64,000 nt of DNA from Takakia lepidozioides (lineage: Eukaryota > Streptophyta > Takakiopsida > Takakiales > Takakiaceae), in the NCBI GenBank assembly GCA_030704615.1, contig CM060734.1, forward strand, positions 55,070,042-55,134,041, written 5' to 3'. The first letter of the stretch is position 1. Every line of letters begins with the position of its first letter. Shown piece by piece: positions 36,563 to 47,380 of the stretch. The notes under the pieces are model-generated. The model was not told the origin of the DNA. It searched no databases and worked only from the letters and a program-made list of their open reading frames with translations. The translations under genes and the position numbers were made by a program.

Positions 36563-37663
36563 TATGTTGTTACAAAAATTGGATTTTGTAGGGAAATTTA
36601 CCTTGGCAGCAATGATCGTGTGTTGTCCACCGATGACGAAGAATCTGGAATTTTCCATCTCCTTCCAGTTTCGAGGTTTCGAACTAGAAACCTCCATAGG
36701 CTTCTCGGGGTTTGCGGGAATCAAATGAATTGGATGTTTGGAGTCGAACACCCGGAGCTGGTAAAGACGCGCTTTGACTTCATCTTTGTGCTTCACATTT
36801 AGGGGCCTGTACACCATATCCTTGGGAGCAAGCTCCATCATGGAAACTTTGACGTCTTGGGTCGCCTCAAACCCAAAAGGAAACATGTCCTTATAGTCTT
36901 GCTCCAGCCTCTCCAACATCTTCTCACACTTGTCTTTGTCGAATATGTCTGCAGCTTTGGGTTTCTTGGTATCTGTCATGAACGCAGGATCCATCTCCTT
37001 CTTTTGTTTCTTCTTTCCCCCTGATGTACCGGCTTCATTGTCATCACCACCGGCGTCAATGGATTTCCATTTTCCCTTCTTTGGCTTCACTCTTGCAGCC
37101 TCCTCCTCCCGCGTCTTTGCAATCTCCTTACCCTTTAAGTAAAGCACATCCAAGAAAATACCCCAAGCCATGCAAAAACCTTCATCTGTAAATTGAGTAC
37201 CCTCGTCGCAATATGTGAACCCCGCCCGAATGGACTCTCTCATCATGGCCTTCCTTAGAATTCATACCTCCAGTTTGAAGCCAAACGTTCTGGGAAATCT
37301 ACCATCTTCCATCATGAACATTACCAACATCGGAAATTCCACATCCATCTCCAGCTCTACGTCGACCACATGTGCATATTTGAGCTCGGCGACCTCTGCA
37401 CCAATCTTGTATTGGAACCGGAACTTATGGTCCGGAGGTGTGCCAACGGGTACAATGCCCCATTCTGTGATCTCCGGGTTCAACTCAAAATTTGCCAGGT
37501 GATCATTCTTGAAATTCGGAGATTTTTGAGAAACAAATGAACCACAGATAGGTTTGCACATTCCAACAATACAATCCCTCGAGGTAATGTTGCTGTCTAC
37601 AGAACAAACCACCTTGGTCCTCAGACACATATCATGACAACCATACAAGATTCCCAGGACAGT

Positions 37664-37687
37664 AACCTCCACTGTCCAGTGGAGGTT
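37664..37687. repeat. 24-bp palindrome copy 5
   Basis: Perfect arms with TC centre. Just upstream of the first recognisable exon of the ParB-like half. Confidence 0.9.
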
Positions 37688-37772
37688 CAACAATTCATAC
37701 ACTCATAGCTGACAGATAAAAGAGTTCAATTCAGGAGGAAAAAACGATTTCACTTATAAGAAGAATAATACA

Positions 37773-37778
37773 TTTATT
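37773..37778 (-). terminator. Poly(A) signal of the SPxY-repeat gene
   Basis: AATAAA on the minus strand, 140 bp after the stop codon. Confidence 0.55.
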
Positions 37779-37917
37779 CAGAGAAGGATCGTCTCGCCAT
37801 TCCATACATCATGCGGTCTCAAAAATTGTTCCTATAACGAATATATAATTTCTACAAGAAATCGATATTCTTTTGTAAGATGAGTTTCATCTTTTCATTT
37901 TCTTGTATCTACAATAA

Positions 37918-39264
37918 CTACATGAGGCTCTCTCGAATCATCCTCAAGGTTTCAGGGGAGTACTCTCTAGGTGTATATGTTGGAGAATCTCCAGAGATGT
38001 ATTTTGGAGAATCTCCAGGGACGTACTGAGGAGAATCTGCAGGGACATATTTTGGAGAATCAGCGGGGATATATTCTGGAGAATTTACAAGGACTGCATA
38101 CTGAGGAGAGTGAGGACTGTATCCTGGAGAGGACGGAAGGACGGATCCCGGGTACTGTTCACTATCTCCTACAGAAATGTCATTATCTGAATCAGACTGA
38201 AGATTACACTCATCACTTTCATCTTTCTCTTCCTCTGTTTCCTCCGTTATCTCCCGTCGAATAAGTCCCTCGAACATTGATTTGTCAGTGCCCGGATTTA
38301 TGAAGGTTCGCACGTCACAGCCCACATCTGATATTTGATTCTCAGATCTCTTCTCGAAGGTTTTTGTTTTCGATACAACCAGTGATTCGTCTTGGTTTTC
38401 TGCTTCGTTGATGCTTACTGGATTTTGTCTCCTTGGCCTCTTACAAATGTTGACGACGGTCTCGTAACCATCTTTGGCCACTGTGTGCACTCTCACGCCC
38501 GTTCTTTTTATACTGACAGAACAAAAAATCAACACAGGGGAGGAACCTACATAAGTCTATCTCAATACATCCTTATGTTGTGCCTTGGCATAGTAATACG
38601 CAGGAACCTCCACAGGGCAAGCGAGGTTCGTGTGGTTTGTCCTATTGGAGTTTATGGAGGTCTACTAGAGGTCTAGTGGTCTACGGAGACTAGTCTACTA
38701 GAGTAGCCTAGCCCCGAAGAAAAACCCGTTATCAAATATCGGAAATTCGGAAAAACAATCGCTAAAAACCATGATCCTAACCCGCCATAACCCTAATCCA
38801 TAACCCTAATAATCCAGCAGACCAGTAAACCAGGATCACAAACCACCCATACCAACCACCATACCAACCACCATACAAACCACCATACAAACCACCAGCA
38901 GAGAAGCAGCAATGCATTGAAACACCTAAACAGCTTTAATCAATTCAAACTAATTGAAACAGCTTTGGAACCACATGAATTGAAAAGAGATGCTCCGCAT
39001 CAGACAAGATAGCACACTCACGATACGTGACATGCAAGAATCAAATGGTGCTCTATAACCTCTGGAACGAAAGCGAGTGAGGAAGAGAAGCAAACCAATA
39101 GCGACGTGGGCGATGCTGACCAACAAAAGCAACAGCAAAACAAAAAGAAAAGCAAATCAACAAACAGAACAAAGAGAGAGTGAGAGAATGACAAGCAAGC
39201 AAGAGAGAATGACATCAAACCACATGCGTAAACGAGAACATTACCTGCTAGATGCGTGAGCCAT
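37918..39264 (-). CDS. Two-exon gene with SPxYxPxD octad repeats
   Basis: Exon 1 is 39264-39245 (MAHASS plus two bases, donor GTAATG, Kozak GCGAAATGG). Exon 2 is 38512-37918 after a pyrimidine-rich acceptor ending TTTTTTGTTCTGTCAG. The frame continues across the join and gives about 204 residues. Residues roughly 135-197 contain repeats of SPxYxPxD (SPEYIPAD, SPKYVPAD, SPQYVPGD, SPKYISGD, SPTYTPRE). These resemble the RNA polymerase II C-terminal repeat YSPTSPS with one residue more. The N-terminal half is basic, the middle acidic (EETEEEKDESDE). A TATA box lies at 39602-39594 and AATAAA at 37778-37773. I do not recognise the family. The exon structure is well supported, the function is not. 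No breaks are visible. Confidence 0.62.
38605..38628. repeat. 24-bp palindrome copy 6, degenerate
   Basis: 20 of 24 positions match. In the intron of the SPxY-repeat gene, close to the acceptor. Confidence 0.6.
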
Positions 39265-39593
39265 TTCGCTGCCCCTGTTGCTGACCTGAAACGCCTGACC
39301 CTTAAGCTTCCACCGCTCCGCTCCGCTCTCCCTTACGCTCTGCTTCCTTCCCGTCTCCTGTCTGCACTTGAATCCGCTGTCTGCTTCCTTTCGTCCACTA
39401 CACTCTCACGCTGCACTGAACTGCACGCTCTCTTCTCTCAGCTCTCACGGCACCCTACACAACACAGTCTCTGCTCTTCACGTTCTCCCCTATTCAAAAC
39501 TCTCTCTTTTCTAGCGCTAGTCGGTCTTACCACTTCCGAAGCGCTTCCGCGTACACAATGGAGTGGCGAAAGGGTGGGCTGAACGACCACACC

Positions 39594-39602
39594 CCTTATA
39601 TG
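39594..39602 (-). promoter_or_regulatory. TATA box of the SPxY-repeat gene
   Basis: CATATAAGG on the minus strand, about 335 bp before the ATG. The 5' untranslated region between has no upstream ATG that I could find before the start codon other than near its beginning. Confidence 0.55.
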
Positions 39603-40330
39603 GTGCCGTCGCAAAGGATCTAAACCATCGCGTCCTTTCGAAATCGAACGGTCGCGCGTGTTCCATCCAACATCCATGCAAATATCATCCAATTCATCCT
39701 TTCCATTCTATCCATCCACTTTACGAATGACTAGATGAAATGAAAAAACAGATGAATGAACGAGAAAATATGACATTAATGATCCCTTGCACAGGATCAT
39801 CAATTATAACCCCGCGGGATATTTCCCACACCCCACACGTGACGATAAAAGAAATGTACAAGTCAGATCCTCTTGCGGCGTTTTGCCGCTGGGAATTATT
39901 GCTCCTGACCATGTCTACATTCGGCAGATTAAGGCTTGGAATATTTCCTCTGTCACTCATTTACGCCTGCCGCATTCTCGGCCGAGTGTCATAGCTGCAC
40001 GATTTCATGAAACGCTTGTCATCGGCGTCAGGCCATCATCCACTTGGACAACATTGAATGCAAAATACGTACTGCTTTATAAGCACGAGTGCGAAACCAT
40101 TGAACCACCATTATCGGCCGTTATCTTTCTGGCATCATAATTGTTACATAGGGATCTACCAGTAAAGGACATTTTTCCGAAATCGGTCAAAGAGTGCACT
40201 CCTGCACCATCCAGGACCGTTCGATTGTGGCCATATCGGATATCAACGGCGACGGAAATCGATCCACGAGACAATGTATCGCACTATCCCATTGGAGGAG
40301 TTCCAGCGGGCAACCTGGTTTCCACCTCTA
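39603..40330. other. Divergent intergenic region
   Basis: About 730 bp between two opposed TATA boxes. No convincing ORF. I see no palindrome copy within it. Confidence 0.5.
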
Positions 40331-40338
40331 TATAAAGT
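40331..40338 (+). promoter_or_regulatory. TATA box upstream of the transposase gene
   Basis: TATATAAA in a CT-rich context, with pyrimidine-rich sequence downstream typical of a plant start site. It lies about 730 bp from the oppositely oriented TATA box at 39594-39602, so the two island C genes are divergent. Confidence 0.55.
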
Positions 40339-40657
40339 CTGAGTGCAAACTATTCAAACTTCTATCTCCATACCTCTCACTTGCAGATTGTGTTTCCAGC
40401 ACCTCTCTGGTCATCTCCCACCTCGCTTCCCATACTGCACCTCTCTGAGCATCCTGTACCTCTGTGGCCATCGCAGGTGTAACTCTCTGAATTTCCATAA
40501 TCTCTCGTGTGAACTGCATTTTTACCCGTAGAAAATGTTAAGACATCTATGTGTTTTCGATACTCTACAGGAAAAGCTACTTATTTGTCATCTGCATGTT
40601 TAGAAATTACAGTCCAATACTCTCCGATTTCTGTATTTCGTTATACGTCAAGTCGTG

Positions 40658-40681
40658 GACCTCCACTGGACAGTCGCGTCA
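40658..40681. repeat. 24-bp palindrome copy 7, right arm decayed
   Basis: The left arm (ACCTCCACTG) is intact apart from its first base; the right arm has five to six changes. In the 5' region of the transposase gene. Confidence 0.6.
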
Positions 40682-40777
40682 ATGCTCACATCCATCCGTC
40701 ATTACAATTATTCATCCACGTAACCATGTTCATCCACTAACATTCATCCGTCCAACTTTTTCATCTGTATCTCATCT

Positions 40778-40801
40778 AACCTCCACTATACAGTGGAGGT
40801 T
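40778..40801. repeat. 24-bp palindrome copy 8
   Basis: One change in the left arm, right arm perfect, TA centre. 120 bp from copy 7 and upstream of the transposase acceptor at 40960. Confidence 0.88.
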
Positions 40802-40960
40802 ATATAATTAGACACAATCTTCAAATGACATGTTCCAGACCAAACAACAATTCCATTTCTATTCTACTTCTCTGAAACGTTCATACGCGAGTGTATTTCC
40901 TTTTATTGAATTGATTCATCTCTGAATATAGTCTTCACTCATACTGCTTATTACTGTCAG

Positions 40961-43900
40961 AATAATGAGTATCAAGGAGGGCCTGACATGAATCCTGATT
41001 TTGTGCCGGAGACAAGAGATACAACCGAGAATTCTGACGTCGACGAGGATGAATCAAACCACAGACCATCGAAGAGTTCCGGGAATCCGAGCGGAGGACT
41101 CGGAAGAAACAACTGGAGAAACTTGCAGTGCGTACTGTTGGGTGATGATGGGGGTGCACTGTTCGAGGGGAGGATTCAAGCCTGCATTCCGGACGAGGTG
41201 ATCCTCAATGACAAATTGGGAGAGGACGATGTTGGAGTTCTTGTCACCAGAATACTTTCTGGAGGTTCTGGATCTTTGATGTCTCTTGTAAAATGGCCTT
41301 TAACAAAAACACGACTTTTGGAAAGTGGGAGTCTACTCTCAAATGATCTAGAGAATTTTATTAGATCCTCTGACAGTATCTTGTACGAAGATCACGAGGC
41401 AGGTGTGAAGAAAGCGGTGTATCGGCATTTTACAAGAAAGAAGAGGGATCGAGATTTGGAACACTCCAAAAAAAAAATGAAGAATCTTACTCTGGAGGAA
41501 GTCTGGTCCGTGAGCAGCAAACCTTGCTGCAGACTTTACTGCTGTCAATATTTCGATTGGCGCAAAACCTTGGCTATCTGTACTTCGTTTTGGGGATCCA
41601 CTTTCGATGAGAAGAGAGAACACGGACTGAATGTTTCGAAACGACTTCACATGCTGGAAGGGACCTCTCGCAGGGCATACATTACGATTGAGGGTGTGGA
41701 TGTATGTGAGACTGCTTGGTGGACAATTCATGGAATTGGCAGGTCCACATACATGGAGTACAAAAAGTTGAGTAAACAAGGTTGGTTGTCAAGTCTCCAT
41801 GGGAACCATGGAGTGACGAGGCCACGCCCAAGGACGCTTCAGGCAGAGGGTAACATTATATCCATTGTCAACGGAAATACTGACCTCATGTCCCATAAGA
41901 CAAGATGCATTGGGGAGGGAAGGAGGGATACTTTGAGAGTCTTACCACCTGAAATGAACTGGAAGCGAATACAAGACGAGTCCAACGAGGTATGAAATCT
42001 CCATTCTTCAATTTCTTTCCTGGAAGATTTTTCTGATTCAATGTGGATGAGTTTGAATCAATTATTTGCATGAGGCTTGTTACACAGCCTTTCTCAGGCA
42101 AGATGTTCCATGTCTGGGATGGCAACCACCGATTGCTTGCCTGGCAGAACATGATATCAAGGTATCATGCCTTATTGTAACAGACCAACAGACTTTTCGG
42201 GTTGGAAGGAGTCTCGCAGTCGGCTGTTAGCCGCATCCGGAGTCGGATATTTCCTAACGTGGAAGTTCGTAAAACTGGGAGTACGTTTGCGAAGTGCACG
42301 GAGTGTGAGATGTTCAAGGACCTGATCAAAAAGTCTGTCAAGAGAAGTGCGGAACAGGTGACACACAAACGAACGCTTGATAAACATTTGAGGCACCAAG
42401 AGTCATGCAGAAGACTGTACCATAGCTGGAGGAATGAGTCTGTTATGATTCTGGAGGAGTTTCTCCGTTTTATTCACGACAAAATGGATCATAGGAAAAC
42501 AGCTGTTCCAAAGCTACAGACACCAAATAAGATGATTTCTGGATTGGGTCAGCTTCCAGTTTCACTAACGGGAATGGTCACGCACGGACACGGTGATGGA
42601 GCTTACGGACAGTATTCTCTTGAGTTCTGGAAGGGAAATTCAAACTTTACAATTGGTTCTTTGGCACGTTGCCTGCGCCACCTGGAGAAGCCAAGTGTAC
42701 GAGTGCATATACAAGACACTGGAATGGCACCTCAGACAGCAATGGATTTAGCACGTCATGCTGCAGTCATGGTGCGCGTGCATGGCCCTGTAAGTTTATT
42801 TCTTTCTGTACCATGCCTCTTAGCAATACATGAGGTAGCTCTCATACTACTGAAGCTTCATTCTTGTTTGCTCAATCCCAGGTTTAATTTTTGGTCATGA
42901 AAGAGTCTTCAGAGATGATGTACTCATTAGAGGTTGCTTGTTGTAGTCTCGTGGCCATAGATGCCCTTGGAGCGAGGGACAGACTAGGGTCATGAATACT
43001 CACAATTTATGCCTGGCATTTAACAACAGGATCCAAAGGGACGAAAAATGCGCCGGCATGCGTTTTTCCATTCTGAATGAGTTGTCCACTGTTAGTCTCT
43101 TGATATCATGCCCTGTGGGAGATGGGAATGGTAGCTAGGTAGGTAAGTAATAAATGAAGGTGAGCATGGGTGTGGAGTGTGCATGTACATTCTTTCTGAT
43201 TTGATGAGGTCTTTTATGACCTCGCAAGATCTGCAGTTCATTCCACAGATTATTCAGGAGGTTCCCGACTTCAAGAATTTTGTCAAGGGTTGTATTCTGG
43301 ATGGAAAGGAGGCGTTGGTCGGGATTTCGGAGATGCACGTCTTCCGTTTTTTTAAGGATGCGGAGGGTTGGCCCGTCATGAAGTACAAGAAGTCCGCTAC
43401 TGATTCGGATTGGCTTCCAACAAACAATAGCGTGAAGATGTGGAAGTCCAATCTTGACGGGACTCCGAAGCTCCCTGAAGGAGACCCAGACACCGTTCCA
43501 AGGAGACCTATCTGGGGAGTCGGGGACGACTCCTCCGAAAAACAGTCATTCATTAAGAATGGAATAAAAAAATACAGGGATTTTTGGACGAAAGGAATGA
43601 TGCGTGACGATCATTACACAGGTCAAATGGAACAATATGACCAGTATTGGGGAAACATTCTCGCCGAGCTGGATAAGCCAATTCCAGAAGCTTCCGACCG
43701 TATTCAGCTTCTTGAGGGATTCTGGCCGAAAACAAATTGGTCCAAGAATCATCACAGAGATGGAATCCATCCACATATATTGCCAGATGTGGATGAAGAG
43801 GATGAAATCCTAGAACCTTATTGTGGCCCGAGGTGTAAGCGACCAAGAATATCCCTGAATCCGTTCAAGGATATTGAGAAAGGGTTTTTTGTGCTCGTTC

Positions 43901-44304
43901 GCCCTTATGACCCAAGTACGTGCCCGGTCTGGATGGGGGTGGCAATATCTGACGTGATCCGCGAAAGGGAGGATCCTAATTTTAAGAAGGTGAAGGTGGA
44001 GTGGTGGAGACCGAGAAAATGTGATAACCCAACAAACTTGGAAAGGTACATGGACTGTTGGTCAAAACTTTGGGAGTATAACTCGTCAGATCATTCTCAA
44101 TGGATCCACGTGAACAATGTTGTAGGGACAATGCCTCCACGAAAAAATACGACAAGGAATAGCACTAAGAGAATTACTGTCGCTGAAGCAGTGAAGGCGC
44201 GCGCTAATTTGGAGGAGGCTAATTGTCAGTCAGAAAACGAGTCATGCGAGCGAGTTCCAGACCAAGGACATATTATTCAGGTCAACTCCAATACCTCGAT
44301 TTAA
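40961..44304 (+). pseudogene. DUF7869-like transposase gene with central deletion
   Basis: Exon 1 is 40961-41989 (acceptor TTACTGTCAG, first ATG 40988, donor GTATGA). It carries an acidic N-terminus and the VWSVSSKPCCRLYCC ... DVCETAWWTIHGIGRSTYMEYK block that precedes the core in plant and animal transposases with a DUF7869 domain. Exon 2 is 42184-42789 with FAKCTECEMFKDL, FIHDKMDHRKT (likely first acidic residue) and MISGLGQLPVSLTGMVTHGHGDG. Exon 3, about 43177-44304, has VPDFKNFVKGCILDGKEALVG and a 375-codon C-terminus ending TAA at 44302-44304. The middle of the core (the usual LDN and GHTHxDID motifs) is not found in 42790-43176, so the enzyme would be inactive. Family naming is from memory of motif order. 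Confidence 0.6.
42098..42161 (+). other. Orphan 64-bp exon-like segment with DGNHR motif
   Basis: Between TTTCTCAG and GTATCATG lies a 64-bp open stretch encoding KMFHVWDGNHRLLAWQNMIS. The GNHRxxAW motif is of the ParB/sulfiredoxin type. It sits in the intron between transposase exons that are both phase 0. A 64-bp insertion would break the frame, so it is not a constitutive exon of that gene. Confidence 0.45.
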
Positions 44305-44383
44305 GAAATAATTTTTTCTTCTCTATATGGCCCTTCTTGTTTGCGTTGGGGGATCCTTTTTGTTATCTTCTTATGTCGCAATG

Positions 44384-44407
44384 AACCTCGAATGTCCAGT
44401 GGACGTT
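44384..44407. repeat. 24-bp palindrome copy 9
   Basis: About 20 of 24 positions match, TC centre. About 80 bp downstream of the transposase stop codon. Confidence 0.68.
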
Positions 44408-45289
44408 CTCGTCCTTTGTTTCTGGTTTGCTGGATGCTGGCCTACTGTACGTCTTGGTCAACAACGATGACCCTATGGGGAGTTTCGCCTACATAACATA
44501 TAGATCACAAGAACAAAATGGGCGGGCACGACCACTGGAGTCTTGAAATTTGGTCAAAGAGGTTTTTAACAACGGAAGAAAATAGTTCATTTCCAGTCAT
44601 TTTCTGAAACATTGGACTTGCTTTTCGCATAACCAATTCTCCCACTGAAGTCTCCCACTAGGAGGAGCCTTACTCAATTGTTGTTGACATACAGTTTTTC
44701 AATTTGCCAATCCTCAAGTTTTTGCTATGAGGTTTTCCTCCATTTTCCTTCTAAGCTCTACGACTTTTCTACACCAAATTTTCATTTCATTTCATTTTCA
44801 TACTTCTCATCCTTGGCCCTGGTTTAAGAAGGAATTTCACATGTCCTTTTGCGTTGTTCAAATTTTTAAGCAATTTTTATTTCTCATAGTTTTTATTTGG
44901 TGGTTGACTTTTATCCTCTCCCATGTTTTCTTCAGATCCATTTTCTCCCATGAGATTCAGACGCTTCCCAAAAGTCGTTATACAACGCCATTTTCTTTCC
45001 AAATTTATTCATACCATAACCATAGCCATAACCATATACCATTATGGTTATTGAAATGTCTTCTCCCTTCACATTTGCGCTAGTTTTTTTCTTTGTTTTG
45101 GATTGACATGCATTTAGGCATGTTACAGTTTGCTTTCTATGTTACATCTTAATACTAGGTCCAGGTTCCAACGACGAGTCTTTCATTTAAATACTTGTCC
45201 ATAATATTAGGTTCTTCATTTTTTTTTTGCTTACTAGTACCCTACTAACAACACTAAGTTCTAGCGAAGTCTGGAGTTTTCCATAAGAC
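44408..45289. other. Gene-free stretch after island C
   Basis: AT-rich DNA with no convincing ORF. From about 45140 it shows the start of the diverged repeat unit (TTAATACTAGGTCCAGGTTCCAA) that recurs near 45690. Confidence 0.55.
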
Positions 45290-46200
45290 TTAGTGTTTGT
45301 CTATTTTGTAACTTAAACAAAAACCCTAAACCCTTACCCTAAACCCTTACTAGAAAACCCTAAACATTTACCCTTAACCCAATACCCCAGAACCCTTTCC
45401 CTTCCCTTTGCAAATGGGAATCAACTATCCATACCATACTTATAACCATTTTGGTTATCCAAATCTCTTCAATGTAACGGAATTTCCATTTTGTACCATA
45501 CTAACACACACTAAGTTGTAGCGAGTGCGAGTCTTCCGGCATGTATGCTCACCATTTCTGCCTTCAACCCAAACCCTAAACCCTCGTCGGGAACCCTATA
45601 CAAAACCCTACGCCATTGTTACGTCTAAACCCTTACCCTTCCCTTGCAAATGGGAATGAAGTATCCATACCATAACCATATGTATCTTAATACCAGGTTC
45701 CAAGGACGAATCCTCAATCTAAATACTTCTCCGGCCCAATGACTCTTCCATAATATTTGTTTCTCCATTTTTTATTTTATTTTTTATCCTTCTAACACAC
45801 ACCAAGTTCTAGCGACTGTGAGTCTTCCATATTTGTTTGTCCAATAGTGTTCTTAAACCCAAACCAAAAACCCTACCTTTACCATCACCCCTAAACCATT
45901 AATCTTACCATAAACCAATAACTTTAGTGTACTACCCTAGTTACACTCCAAACCTTATTGTACTACTATGTTACATCTTCTCAATGTTTCATGCTCTTTT
46001 AATATTTTATTTTGTTGGATAAGATATGATAGAATGATTACAGGGATATCAAATTCCTCAACCATTTCTTAATTCTACCGAGTGTGAGTCCATCATATTT
46101 GTTTGTCTTTTTGTACCCTAAATCCAAACCCTAAACCCTTACCCTTACTGTAAACCCAAACCTTATTACACTTCTCTCTAGTTACACCCCAAACCTTATT
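45290..46200 (+). repeat. Degenerate telomere-like (CCCTAAA) and diverged tandem repeats
   Basis: Clusters of AAACCCTAAACCC-type sequence occur at about 45320-45370, 45555-45600, 45850-45900 and 46130-46160, alternating with a diverged unit containing AAGTTCTAGCGA and CATACCATAACCATA. The CCCTAAA core equals the plant telomere repeat on this strand. No long perfect array. Confidence 0.65.
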
Positions 46201-47380
46201 GTACTACCCTAGTACCTCTTCCGAATGTTTCATGCTATTCTAATATTTTACTGCCCTTGTCACATCCAAAACATGATTCATTCCAATGGCGTGGTATGTG
46301 AACATTGTGCTTCATATGAAGATTCAATCAATAAAATTACTAGCAAGTTGTATTGAGTATGGTAGAGTACGAGTTTGGCCCATGTTCAATGCGACCCATT
46401 TGTTTATCATGATGACCTGCAATGGAATATTACTTTATTCGACTTCCAAGTGGACGTTCAATGAATTGTTCAATTCTGCTACTTCAATATCAAATGGACC
46501 TCTTCTATGACACATTTTGAAACAAGTATGACATCACCTGAAATTTCACAAAGTTCAATCACACATTACACCATGATATTATTAATATTTCAATTAAATT
46601 TAATACAAATATATATTAAGTTTAGTCCGGATTTAAGCCAAAAGTCAAGAATTAATTAAAATAGGGTTAAATATTATAGGCATTGAAGTGGCAGACCAAC
46701 TTGCACAACTAGAGCCATACAACCTACATCACAACCCTCAATTGACCCTATCATACACAAAGCTCACATATCTCTATTCAGGCTATCATCTACTAAAGCC
46801 AAATTTCCCCAAAATGCTCCCATCAAATATTTGCATACTTACATAGGAAGAGAAACGAAAGAGCAAACCCAACCTTCTCGTTTATACACAAACTCATATA
46901 TTTCTAAGTGGGTTACGTCTCCACAACTCCTTCATAACCTATCCAATCATTTTTGGACTTCACCAGTCACAATTGAGGCACATATTCGACAAACATTATG
47001 CCTCAAATATAGACAATACATGGGAAACCAGAGACGTAACCTATTTTGGCCAACACTATACCCAAAATACTTTGTGAAACTTGCATAATATGTTGTGCCC
47101 AACCCCATCCAATAGATCGCATCACCTGCTAATACGTTGCTCCCATTCCATTCCAAGTTGCTCAATTTCATTAATGCAAGAACTTTCCAAGGACGCCTAC
47201 TTGATAACCATACCATCCTCCCATGGTCTCTTCCATGTATATGCCTATCCTATCCATGTGTATATCTGGCATGTCTGTGCCCAAATACATTACTGGTCAA
47301 GGGCCTCCGAATCTACTCCTCACCGCCCACATGACCATGTCCATCTCTTACAATATATTATTGAATATTGAATATTAGGA
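46201..47380. other. AT-rich DNA without recognisable genes
   Basis: ORFs here (for example 46286-46510 and 47081-47371) have no motif I know and are short. I see no RNA gene. Confidence 0.45.

Larger units (their letters stand above)
35771..37708 (-). pseudogene. Island C: ParB/sulfiredoxin-like half of a ParB/MTase-like gene
   Basis: Minus-strand exons. The first, about 37600 to 36602, opens after TTTGTTCTGTAG and has an in-frame TGA at 37262-37264. It then reads a Lys-rich linker and YRPLNVKHKDEVKARLYQL ... HPIHLIP ... RFFVIGGQHTIIAAK. The PLN, P-I-x-L and GGQHTxxAAK elements have the order of the ParB/sulfiredoxin fold (GxxR or GCHR type motif), a known DNA-binding or nucleotide-hydrolysing domain in bacteria and phages. 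A 128-bp intron (36601-36474) carries one 24-bp palindrome. The next exon runs from 36473 (ELVQDVDDDSLKKYYTDWP). A second coding stretch at 35835-35776 (LFLVENMNKLNKFD) leads into island B. The 5' end is not clear. Motif call by eye. Confidence 0.5.
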
